Positions 1-5,927 of a stretch of DNA of 6,566 nucleotides are shown piece by piece (position 1 is the first letter of the stretch; every line of letters begins with the position of its first letter). Source of the DNA: Candidatus Zophobacter franzmannii (GTDB taxonomy: Bacteria; Cloacimonadota; Cloacimonadia; Cloacimonadales; JAFGVF01); contig JAVCCX010000255.1 in assembly GCA_030765245.1 (NCBI GenBank), positions 1 to 6,566 of the forward strand, written 5' to 3'. Position numbers and translations under genes: made by a program. The notes beneath the pieces were generated by a model. That model did not search any database. It had not been told where the DNA came from and saw nothing but the letters and a program-made list of their open reading frames with translations.

Positions 1-1096
1 CGATAATTGAACTAACTTCTGGACTTAAGACTGTAGTAATATCTCCGTCATTATTAACAGTTGGCTTTACTTTCAGCTTGATTCCGACTTCTTCTTTCTC
101 AACCGAAACTTCTTTATCATTATTTATCACTACATAAGGGACTACTTCACCAATGTGGATATCGGCTTCTTCGCCACTCATACAAGTTAGACGAGTGTCT
201 GTTAAGATTTTTGCTGCATTGTTTTCCATTAACCAATCAATAGTTACATCAAAAGCATATAACTGGCGACTAAAATGACCGAAGTCATCCCAGCTTTCCA
301 TTCTCTCGAAGTATTGTTCTTCTGGGAGAACTTCAAAACTAGATGGATCACCATGAGGTAATAAACCAGTTTCATCAGTGTAGCTATATGGTAAACCAGT
401 GCCACTCCCATTTCTTGTATCTTCTGCAAAAACGGTAGTTAAGTGATTAAGTTTAGACCAATCAATTCCATATTTCTTGGAATCTTCTATTGATATCTCA
501 ATCATTCTAACTCTGATTTCAATCTGCTTTTGTTCTATATCTAGCTCTTTAATCCGCGCGATAATCTCATTGAAAGTCTGAGGATTACAGCGTACTAATA
601 AAGCATTCTGGCCATCGACTGCAGTTATTTCACCAGGCATGTTTTTGAATGCATTCTGGATTTTAGCAGCATCAACATATTTTAAGTACACAGTGTAGCT
701 TCTTTCTCCAGCTTCTTCCTGGATTTTCTGCTTATCACCAACTAAAAATGTGTTTTCTCCGATTACTCTGTAAGTAAGACCAACTGATTTTGCAACAAGA
801 TTAACTGCTTGTTCGATTGGAACATCTTTAAGATGCACCGTAATACTTGAGAATTGATCACCTTCACCGGCTTTCTCATCTCCACGCTTCTCGACTGCCA
901 ATACAATGTTACAACCACTCATTTTAGAGAGAGCAGTTAAAACTGATGATAGATTGGCATCATCTGTATCTAAAGTAACCTTCTTGGATAATAATTCAGT
1001 TTCTGTATAGGTTACAGCAAACAATGAACCAAGACCCAACAGTAAAAGCGTTACTGTTAAGATAATCATTTTACGAGAAAAAATCGAAAGTTTCAT
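1..1096 (-). CDS. pilQ: Type IV pilus secretin PilQ, N-terminal part (cut by window edge)
   Basis: This is the first 365 codons of an outer-membrane secretin, the ring through which the pilus fibre leaves the cell; the gene runs on past base 1. I translated it by hand: it is open from the ATG at 1096 to the edge. Residues 1-27 form a signal peptide (basic start, Leu-rich core, likely cleavage after LFA). Residues ~40-119 resemble the STN/N0 domain and ~132-190 an N1 secretin domain (SYTVYLKYVDAAKIQNAF). The secretin core starts near 190 (QIEIRVRMIEIS) and includes the typical LMENNAAKILTDTRL, GEVVPYVV and VGIKLKVKPTVNNDGD segments. No AMIN domain precedes STN, unlike many proteobacterial PilQ proteins. 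AGGAGA lies 4 bases before the ATG. It follows pilP by 21 bases, the usual pilMNOPQ position. A GspD or other secretin is the alternative; the neighbours favour PilQ. Confidence 0.9.
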   Translation of the reverse strand, partial: MKLSIFSRKMIILTVTLLLLGLGSLFAVTYTETELLSKKVTLDTDDANLSSVLTALSKMSGCNIVLAVEKRGDEKAGEGDQFSSITVHLKDVPIEQAVNLVAKSVGLTYRVIGENTFLVGDKQKIQEEAGERSYTVYLKYVDAAKIQNAFKNMPGEITAVDGQNALLVRCNPQTFNEIIARIKELDIEQKQIEIRVRMIEISIEDSKKYGIDWSKLNHLTTVFAEDTRNGSGTGLPYSYTDETGLLPHGDPSSFEVLPEEQYFERMESWDDFGHFSRQLYAFDVTIDWLMENNAAKILTDTRLTCMSGEEADIHIGEVVPYVVINNDKEVSVEKEEVGIKLKVKPTVNNDGDITTVLSPEVSSII

Positions 1097-1100
1097 AATT

Positions 1101-1106
1101 TCTCCT
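1101..1106 (-). promoter_or_regulatory. Ribosome binding site of the secretin gene
   Basis: The minus strand reads AGGAGA followed by AATT and then the ATG at 1096. This supports the chosen start, which also gives a complete signal peptide. Confidence 0.75.
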
Positions 1107-1117
1107 ATCTTTATTTT

Positions 1118-1657
1118 TTACCAATTATATTCGGTTGTTGCACTTTTTTCTTGGATGTCGCCAGGTTTTGGTGGGATGGGTTCATTTACCATCACGCCCT
1201 GTGATCCATTCTTAGTGTATATTACTTTACCATCTTGGATTTCAACAATTTTTCTTCCAGCGATTTCATCACCAATACTGTAGTAGTGGGTCTGACCTTT
1301 GTAAGCGAAAATTGCCATGCTATTTCCATCTTCATCAATTGAAGTACCGGCTAAACGAATCATGTTTTCTACACGGTCCTGCCAGATTTTAAGTCTATCT
1401 TTTTTATCCTGCACAATTAAATCCTGTTTTAACGGATCTTTTTTTACAGTAAAAATAAATAGCTTTCTATCTTGAATTGATTGTTCAATAGAATGAATTT
1501 GCTTTAAAAGGTCTTCATCAAGTTGCTGTTCCTTATACTTAGAATCATCAGGAACCTCGTCTACAATTTTGTATGAAGAGACATTCTTAACGGCAAATGC
1601 AATTAGAATGACAAAAGTCAAAGTAACCGCAAAGTCTTTTAAATATCTGAATTCCAT
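1118..1657 (-). CDS. pilP: PilP-like alignment protein (GspC/PilP HR domain), membrane-anchored
   Basis: A 179-residue protein, close to the usual PilP length. PilP connects the inner-membrane PilN/PilO dimer to the secretin PilQ. Residues 9-26 form one hydrophobic segment, residues ~30-95 a charged linker, and residues ~98-157 a small beta domain of the PilP/GspC HR type: LAGTSIDEDGNSMAIF, then YYSIGDEIAGRKIVEIQDGKVIY, then a Gly-containing turn. The tail is Pro-rich (EPIPPKPGD). Classical PilP is a lipoprotein with a lipobox cysteine, but this protein has no cysteine at all, so it is probably held by an uncleaved N-terminal helix, as GspC is. Its ATG overlaps the pilO stop as TAATG, and its Shine-Dalgarno sequence lies inside the last pilO codons, so translation is probably coupled. 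The assignment rests on the domain pattern plus position between pilO and the secretin; GspC-like is the alternative name. Confidence 0.8.
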   Translation of the reverse strand: MEFRYLKDFAVTLTFVILIAFAVKNVSSYKIVDEVPDDSKYKEQQLDEDLLKQIHSIEQSIQDRKLFIFTVKKDPLKQDLIVQDKKDRLKIWQDRVENMIRLAGTSIDEDGNSMAIFAYKGQTHYYSIGDEIAGRKIVEIQDGKVIYTKNGSQGVMVNEPIPPKPGDIQEKSATTEYNW

Positions 1658-2211
1658 TATACCTCCTTGAGCACTTTGAAGACCGACAACTCAATAGTAA
1701 CAGTATACATAGTGGCTTTACCCTCTATTTGCTGTGTTGATATATTGTAAATCGGTTTTACTTCAAGATGATTAATCTTAATAATTTGATCAAGGCTCTC
1801 TAGTTGAGATAAGAATTTTCCCATTTGGACATATGTACAATTTAATTCCATTGTATATTGCTGTTCTACTAAGTTTGCACTTGAGAACACATCCTTAGGA
1901 AGCATGGAAATTACAGAGATCTTGTACTTATCTGCTAATTGAGCAAGATTCTTAACAAAAGTGTTAGTCTCAATGGATGAGAACTTCTTACTTTTAGTTA
2001 AACTATTTTGAATGATTCTTGAGAACTCGCTCAATTGCTCATTCATAATCTTTGCACTATTAAGCTTTTCTTGAGCGACTTTGATCTTTTTATCAACTCG
2101 CTTTACCTCAATAAGCTCATCGGTAAGCATTGAGCTTCCCAATGTAAAGAATCCAACTGTGAAAAGAACAATCACAATCAAGAAAATAAGGTATCTTTGT
2201 CTCATATTCAT
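1657..2211 (-). CDS. pilO: Type IV pilus inner-membrane alignment protein PilO
   Basis: A 184-residue bitopic inner-membrane protein. PilO pairs with PilN and, with PilP, forms the periplasmic part of the alignment complex. Residues ~7-29 are a single membrane helix after a short basic N-terminus. Residues ~32-72 are charged and heptad-like, consistent with the PilO coiled coil. Residues ~84-180 match the ferredoxin-like PilO fold: FVKNLAQLADKYKISVISM, then the strand and helix YTMELNCTYVQMGKFLSQLE, then IIKINHLEVKP and the final strand YTVTIELSVFKV. The length is normal for the family. The first ATG is preferred over the one two codons later because AAGGAG lies 7 bases before it. The gene starts 11 bases after pilN and overlaps pilP by one base. 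Confidence 0.87.
   Translation of the reverse strand: MNMRQRYLIFLIVIVLFTVGFFTLGSSMLTDELIEVKRVDKKIKVAQEKLNSAKIMNEQLSEFSRIIQNSLTKSKKFSSIETNTFVKNLAQLADKYKISVISMLPKDVFSSANLVEQQYTMELNCTYVQMGKFLSQLESLDQIIKINHLEVKPIYNISTQQIEGKATMYTVTIELSVFKVLKEV
1661..1667 (-). promoter_or_regulatory. Ribosome binding site of pilP, embedded in the 3' end of pilO
   Basis: The minus strand reads AGGAGGT, a full-strength Shine-Dalgarno sequence, three bases before the ATG at 1657. The same bases encode the last residues (Lys-Glu-Val) of PilO, and the pilO stop overlaps the pilP start by one base (TAATG). This layout is typical of coupled translation. Confidence 0.8.
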
Positions 2212-2218
2212 AGTACTA

Positions 2219-2224
2219 CTCCTT
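2219..2224 (-). promoter_or_regulatory. Ribosome binding site of pilO, overlapping the pilN stop codon
   Basis: The minus strand reads TAAGGAG: the last two bases of the pilN TAA stop are the first two bases of the AAGGAG Shine-Dalgarno sequence for pilO. A ribosome terminating on pilN would cover the pilO initiation region. Confidence 0.75.
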
Positions 2225-2813
2225 ATCTCCTTTTCTTACGTGAATAATTTTTCCCGACAGCATCTATCTGGAAACGAATTATATCAGTGTCTTTTTCACG
2301 ATCGCGACTGGATTTAACAAATTTGATGTCTGGAAAATCTGAGTTAATCTGGTCATTGCGCTTCAAACTAGTTATGAAGTCATCAATCAAATCAAACTCT
2401 TTTTCTTTCTTATCAACTTTTGTAATTCCATATAAACTTAGGGTTCCTCGTTTAAAAGAGAAATCTGTTATTGCGATACGCTTCTCTGTCTGATTACCTA
2501 AAGCTACAAGCTTTTTCGCCCAGAATATCTGCTCAGTAAAGATTTTAGCGAGCCTATCCAAATCATTACTGGAGAGGTAATCACCACTTACTTTATATGA
2601 ATCAATTTGGTTGTTGATATCTGTAAGCAATTGTTTTCTATTTTGAACTTTCTCTTGGAGATTTTTCTGTAAATAGACAACAAAACCAAACATGATAATA
2701 CTACCGATTAAAAAGATTAAGAGAAATGTTAAGAACATTTTCCTATCTGTTTCGTGCTGTAGTCTTTGTTCGCCATATTTGTTCAGGTTTATTTTGAAAT
2801 AGAATTGTTCCAT
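2223..2813 (-). CDS. pilN: Type IV pilus inner-membrane alignment protein PilN
   Basis: A 196-residue bitopic protein. The cytoplasmic PilN N-terminus binds PilM and its periplasmic domain pairs with PilO. The N-terminal stretch contains FKINLN (residues 6-11), which lines up with the PilM-binding INLLP-type motif of the family but lacks the usual Leu-Pro. Residues ~27-48 are one membrane helix. Residues ~50-75 are Gln/Lys/Asp-rich and suit a coiled coil. Residues ~95-185 fit the PilN ferredoxin-like domain: FWAKKLVALGNQTEKRIAI, then ITDFSFKRGTLSLYGITK and DIIRFQIDAVG. The last residues (SRKKRR) are strongly basic, which is odd for a periplasmic end. Nine bases separate it from pilM. PilM is a separate protein here, not fused as in GspL, which favours a pilus over a type II secretion system. 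Confidence 0.86.
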   Translation of the reverse strand: MEQFYFKINLNKYGEQRLQHETDRKMFLTFLLIFLIGSIIMFGFVVYLQKNLQEKVQNRKQLLTDINNQIDSYKVSGDYLSSNDLDRLAKIFTEQIFWAKKLVALGNQTEKRIAITDFSFKRGTLSLYGITKVDKKEKEFDLIDDFITSLKRNDQINSDFPDIKFVKSSRDREKDTDIIRFQIDAVGKNYSRKKRR

Positions 2814-2817
2814 TTTA

Positions 2818-2824
2818 TCTCCTT
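2818..2824 (-). promoter_or_regulatory. Ribosome binding site of pilN, overlapping the pilM stop codon
   Basis: The minus strand reads TAAGGAGATAAAATG. The AAGGAG Shine-Dalgarno sequence shares bases with the pilM TAA stop and lies an ideal distance from the ATG at 2813. The arrangement is the same as at the pilN/pilO junction. Confidence 0.75.
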
Positions 2825-3893
2825 ATTCCCCTCTCATGGCGAGTCCAATAGCAAGACTCAACTGAGGATCCTGTTTATCTTTGAGTTTCTCAGGCATTTC
2901 CAATCCAACAAATGGATCGAATACTTCTGTAGGGATATTTACTTTAGCTTCAATGTACTCAGTAATTCCCTGCATCTTAGATCCACCACCCATTAAAACG
3001 ATCTTCCTGTAATCACTGTTTCCTGCCTCTTTAACATAATATCTTAGAGACCTACGCAGTTCTTCAACAATCTGATCTTCGGTTGATTTTTCAGAGATGT
3101 CCAAAAGTGATATTGCCTGAGAGTCGTCAGTAGCGCTAGTAGATCCCAGTCCATTATCAAACTTATACTGTTCTGCTTCCTCAAAACCAAGGTCTTTCTT
3201 GCGCATTATATCTTTAGTGAAGTTCATTCCACCAAAATTAATGTCACGAGCAAAATACTTGGATTTAGGACCGAATATTACTAAGTTAGTTCTGTGTGCA
3301 CCAATATTAAGTATAATATAGACACCATCTTCTACCATTGTGTTCAAAGCAAAGCTGTTTGCAACAGCTAAAGGATCAACATCTACTAAGTTGGGTGCGA
3401 GTCCAGCTTGTCCAAGAATGTTCGTATGGGTTTGAATCATATCTTTTGTTGAAGCAGCCAACAATATATTCATATTGTTAGTTTTTTCTTCAATACTCAA
3501 GACCTGATAATCAAGCACCATCTCATTTCCTGAGTTAGGGATGTGTTTCTTTGCCTCAAAGAATAGAGCTGATTCCAGCTCTTCATCTGGCAGAAAGATT
3601 GTCTTAATCTGCTTAATACTGATATCGTCACCGCCGATTGATGAAACTACATGCTTCATCTTTCTAGGTTTAATCTTTAGAGTTTTAAGCATTTCGGAAA
3701 GAACCGGAGCAAATCGGTCTTTCCTCAAATCAGATAAAACATACTCTATTCCACTTGGAACAGTTGGTCTTATCTCATAGTTGAGAAGCTTAAAACCGTT
3801 ATGGATTCTCTTGAGGTGAACCATCTTGATACTATGGCTACCAATATCGATACCAAGAGACTCTTTAAACTTAACGGTTTTCTTTTTTTTCAT
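2823..3893 (-). CDS. pilM: Type IV pilus assembly actin-like ATP-binding protein PilM
   Basis: A 356-residue cytoplasmic protein of the FtsA/actin-like fold, the usual PilM length. PilM binds the PilN N-terminus and couples the alignment complex to the cytoplasmic motor. Visible motifs in order: phosphate-1 loop LGIDIGSHSIKMVHLKR (13-29); SHS2-region segment LPDEELESALFFEAKKHIP (101-119); phosphate-2 region YIILNIGAHRTNLVIF (192-207), where the usual Asp is Asn196; RDINFGG (216-222); FEEAEQYK (237-244); adenosine motif IVLMGGGSKMQGI (298-310); and C-terminal SLAIGLAMR (346-354). The start at 3893 is supported by AGAGG four bases upstream, and no other ATG precedes the conserved GIDIG. It begins 20 bases after the 657-residue gene and 9 bases before pilN, as the head of pilMNOPQ. 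Confidence 0.93.
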   Translation of the reverse strand: MKKKKTVKFKESLGIDIGSHSIKMVHLKRIHNGFKLLNYEIRPTVPSGIEYVLSDLRKDRFAPVLSEMLKTLKIKPRKMKHVVSSIGGDDISIKQIKTIFLPDEELESALFFEAKKHIPNSGNEMVLDYQVLSIEEKTNNMNILLAASTKDMIQTHTNILGQAGLAPNLVDVDPLAVANSFALNTMVEDGVYIILNIGAHRTNLVIFGPKSKYFARDINFGGMNFTKDIMRKKDLGFEEAEQYKFDNGLGSTSATDDSQAISLLDISEKSTEDQIVEELRRSLRYYVKEAGNSDYRKIVLMGGGSKMQGITEYIEAKVNIPTEVFDPFVGLEMPEKLKDKQDPQLSLAIGLAMRGE

Positions 3894-3897
3894 ATTG

Positions 3898-3902
3898 CCT
3901 CT
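3898..3902 (-). promoter_or_regulatory. Ribosome binding site of pilM
   Basis: The minus strand reads AGAGG, then CAAT, then the ATG at 3893. It lies within the 20-base gap behind the upstream gene and after a run of seven A residues. Confidence 0.6.
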
Positions 3903-3913
3903 TTATTGTTTTT

Positions 3914-5887
3914 TTAAAATAATGTTGGAGGCTTCTTGAATCTACATGATTCTGCATCATATGGACTTAAGCCTCTTTCAACATGAACACTAGGATAAAA
4001 TGGGGGCTGGATTGATTCAAAACGAGTGTCGAACTTATAATCTTTATCATACCCTTCGCCCGGTGTTGGACAATTACTGCCATATTGGCACACGCCAAGG
4101 AATTCTTGATCATCAAACATCCAAAGGTTTTGTGCTCTGTTTACATTATTATAATTACTTCTATGTACGTATCCTCTTCTTCTCTGTGCTACGGAGCCAA
4201 ATAGGATTATCGCCCCTCTTTCTCCTGCAAACTGAGCTATCTCGTTAGGTCCTTCAGGATACAAGGGATTATAGAATGGATAATCTAAGTCTGCGGGCCA
4301 TGAGTTACCACCGGGACCGGTAGATGCACCATTAAATGGTAATATCTGACCATAGCCGGTAGGTTGGTAACCATTTACATATGACAAACCTACTAAATCT
4401 GGATAAGGAATGTTGACATTTACAAATACGGTATCTGCATCAGTAGGATCACTGCCAAGTTCCGGGTCAAATATCGAAAACCCATCCAGAGCAGGGGAAG
4501 ATACATGAGGATGCATATATTCGAATGTAAACACACCATCATAATTTGGATTTCCATCTCCATCACCCAGTGCGCACATAGCAGCATAAATATAAATATC
4601 ATTACTATTTGGATGCAAGCGTGGATAAAGACCATTTCCATCAGGACCGGCAATTACATCCGGCATCCCATACTTTATTACAATACTCTTTTCAGAGACT
4701 ATACCAACGAAATCTGAACGGTTCATATGCATTGGGTCATCTGGAGGATCACCCATATCTGTTCCACTAAGAAGAATACTGCCGGTTAAAGAGAGTGTGT
4801 CCGAACATGCCCATGTTTGAGCACCCGCAAAAGAGCCCTCAAGCCATAATTCACAACCATCAATCATCACAGCACTACCGGGAGGACAACTTACTGAATA
4901 GGTAGTCCATGTAGTGTCTATGTGAGTCATTAAATTGTAAGCTGTCCTATCGACAACAAGGTCGTAAGGCCAATCAGTACCATCATGATCAGTCCAGGTA
5001 TCCGAATCTGGAACTAAATTAATTAGTGAGTCAACACTCCCCAATGTAATAACTCCCAGGTAAGCTTCCGTTGCTGCACCCATAGATCTAACAAGTACGA
5101 TATCTCCAGTCGGGGTAATTAACTCTCCAAAAGCTCTGATTTCATCTGCAGTAGGATTAAAGATCAGCTCTCCAGCCTCTTCTTCATAACCTTCACGAAA
5201 GATTTGATCAATTGGACCAGCAGAATTTTCCCACAGGATATGCCCATGAGTAGATACTTTACTGAAAAACACGGGCCATGGTCCGTTAAAATCATTATTA
5301 CCACCATTCTGAATCACGATGTCTGAATTACTATGAATCCTTCTCCAGATAACATCATTTCCCCAAAAGTAAACTGGTGTATCATTCGTTGAGCTCTCAT
5401 TATCAGTAAAGTAATGATAACCTGCAAATGACATCTGTTCTAAATCAATCTCACCATATTTGCGCACTTTAGATTCAAGTGAACTCGTTAAGAAACCGGT
5501 TAATGGTCCGCGTTTTCCACGGATCAAGCTCTGAACAAGCGAACCCGACAAAACCGCTTCATCTCCGGCATTTGAGATTGCTTTAGGGACAATCTTAGTT
5601 TTCATGTAGTAACTTCGACGCATATGTGAAGAAGAAACTTCGGCTCTTCTTTCAGGAAAGTTTAAAACTCCCGCAACAAGGTCACCAATAGTTTTTTTAA
5701 CCTTTAATCCTCTAAACAACTCAGATCGAAGGAAGTGAGTTTCTTGTACCACATCGTATTGCATAGAATATGAACTTGTGTCCATACTAGCAATCCCCGC
5801 CATTGCTACGCTCGAAAGAACAGCAATTATTGCAACTACAATAGCGATAGATAAACTTCCACTTTCGTTTAGTAACTTCTTTTTCAT
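3914..5887 (-). CDS. Large PilX-like prepilin-type protein with beta-repeat exported domain
   Basis: A 657-residue protein, several times longer than an ordinary minor pilin. Residues 1-10 are a short basic leader ending in E-S-G. A helix of Ile, Val and Ala follows (11-34, SLSIAIVVAIIAVLSSVAMAG), as in the PilX/GspK N-terminus; position +5 after the Gly is Ala15 instead of Glu. The rest should be exported. Residues ~171-215 (WGNDVIWRRIHSNSDIVI, then FFSKV) and ~345-456 (ELWLEGSFAGAQTW, SLTGSILLSG, FVGIVSEKSIVIK, IYIYAAM) read as alternating short beta strands, as in repeat or beta-helix folds. A conserved-looking tail follows (GAIILFGSVAQRRRGYV at ~558-574; GYDKDYKFDTRFESIQPPFYP at ~612-632), recalling DUF4900-type pilus proteins; that recall is from memory. 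There are seven cysteines (334, 345, 361, 438, 600, 606, 648) and Asp-rich loops. GGAAG six bases upstream gives a modest ribosome site. A fibre-tip or surface adhesin role is inference. Confidence 0.75.
   Translation of the reverse strand: MKKKLLNESGSLSIAIVVAIIAVLSSVAMAGIASMDTSSYSMQYDVVQETHFLRSELFRGLKVKKTIGDLVAGVLNFPERRAEVSSSHMRRSYYMKTKIVPKAISNAGDEAVLSGSLVQSLIRGKRGPLTGFLTSSLESKVRKYGEIDLEQMSFAGYHYFTDNESSTNDTPVYFWGNDVIWRRIHSNSDIVIQNGGNNDFNGPWPVFFSKVSTHGHILWENSAGPIDQIFREGYEEEAGELIFNPTADEIRAFGELITPTGDIVLVRSMGAATEAYLGVITLGSVDSLINLVPDSDTWTDHDGTDWPYDLVVDRTAYNLMTHIDTTWTTYSVSCPPGSAVMIDGCELWLEGSFAGAQTWACSDTLSLTGSILLSGTDMGDPPDDPMHMNRSDFVGIVSEKSIVIKYGMPDVIAGPDGNGLYPRLHPNSNDIYIYAAMCALGDGDGNPNYDGVFTFEYMHPHVSSPALDGFSIFDPELGSDPTDADTVFVNVNIPYPDLVGLSYVNGYQPTGYGQILPFNGASTGPGGNSWPADLDYPFYNPLYPEGPNEIAQFAGERGAIILFGSVAQRRRGYVHRSNYNNVNRAQNLWMFDDQEFLGVCQYGSNCPTPGEGYDKDYKFDTRFESIQPPFYPSVHVERGLSPYDAESCRFKKPPTLF
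5786..5857 (-). other. Prepilin-type N-terminal helix of the 657-residue protein
   Basis: These bases encode residues 11-34, the hydrophobic helix that would span the inner membrane before assembly and pack in the pilus core. It follows a short leader (MKKKLLNESG). There is no Glu at +5; the position is Ala, a departure also known in GspK/PilX-type proteins that cap the pseudopilus or pilus tip. Confidence 0.7.
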
Positions 5888-5893
5888 CTCACA

Positions 5894-5898
5894 CTTCC
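5894..5898 (-). promoter_or_regulatory. Weak ribosome binding site of the 657-residue prepilin-type gene
   Basis: The minus strand reads GGAAG six bases before the ATG at 5887. It is weaker than the AGGAG sites of the downstream genes. The 40-base gap here is the longest in the operon. Confidence 0.5.
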
Positions 5899-5927
5899 AT
5901 TAGTTTATTTAGTCTCAGAATAAATAA

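Noticed and set aside
244..429. Small 61-residue minus-strand reading frame
   Set aside because: It lies wholly inside the secretin gene in another frame; the secretin frame is open through the region and matches secretin motifs.
2081..2996. Three plus-strand reading frames of 68-78 residues across pilO, pilN and pilM
   Set aside because: They are antisense to clearly recognisable pil genes, show no domain features, and lack supporting ribosome sites.
3883..3893. Run of eight A residues right after the pilM start, containing an A AAA AAG slippery pattern
   Set aside because: A frameshift at codons 2-4 has no visible purpose, and no stimulatory structure was seen. Lys-rich starts are common in AT-rich genomes.
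3541..4717. Plus-strand frames at 3541-3780, 4000-4248 and 4505-4717 and a minus-strand frame at 4420-4653
   Set aside because: All are shadows of pilM or the large prepilin-type gene. The 4420-4653 frame is Met/Ile/Leu-rich only because of the out-of-frame reading of Asp/Gly/Pro codons.
1118..5887. Interpretation as a type II secretion operon (GspC/L/M plus GspJ/K)
   Set aside because: PilM and PilN are separate proteins rather than a fused GspL, and the order M-N-O-P-Q is that of type IV pili. The GspC-like anchor of PilP is noted as a separate finding.
5889..5900. A three-codon upstream frame (ATG GAA GTG TGA) just before the 657-residue gene
   Set aside because: It is very short, has no ribosome site of its own, and overlaps the GGAAG that serves the real start; most likely chance.
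5900..5926. Inverted repeat TTTATT...AATAAA in the 40-base gap between the two prepilin genes, considered as a terminator or regulatory hairpin
   Set aside because: The stem is only about six A/T pairs with a nine-base loop, has no GC core and no following U-run, so a stable hairpin is unlikely.
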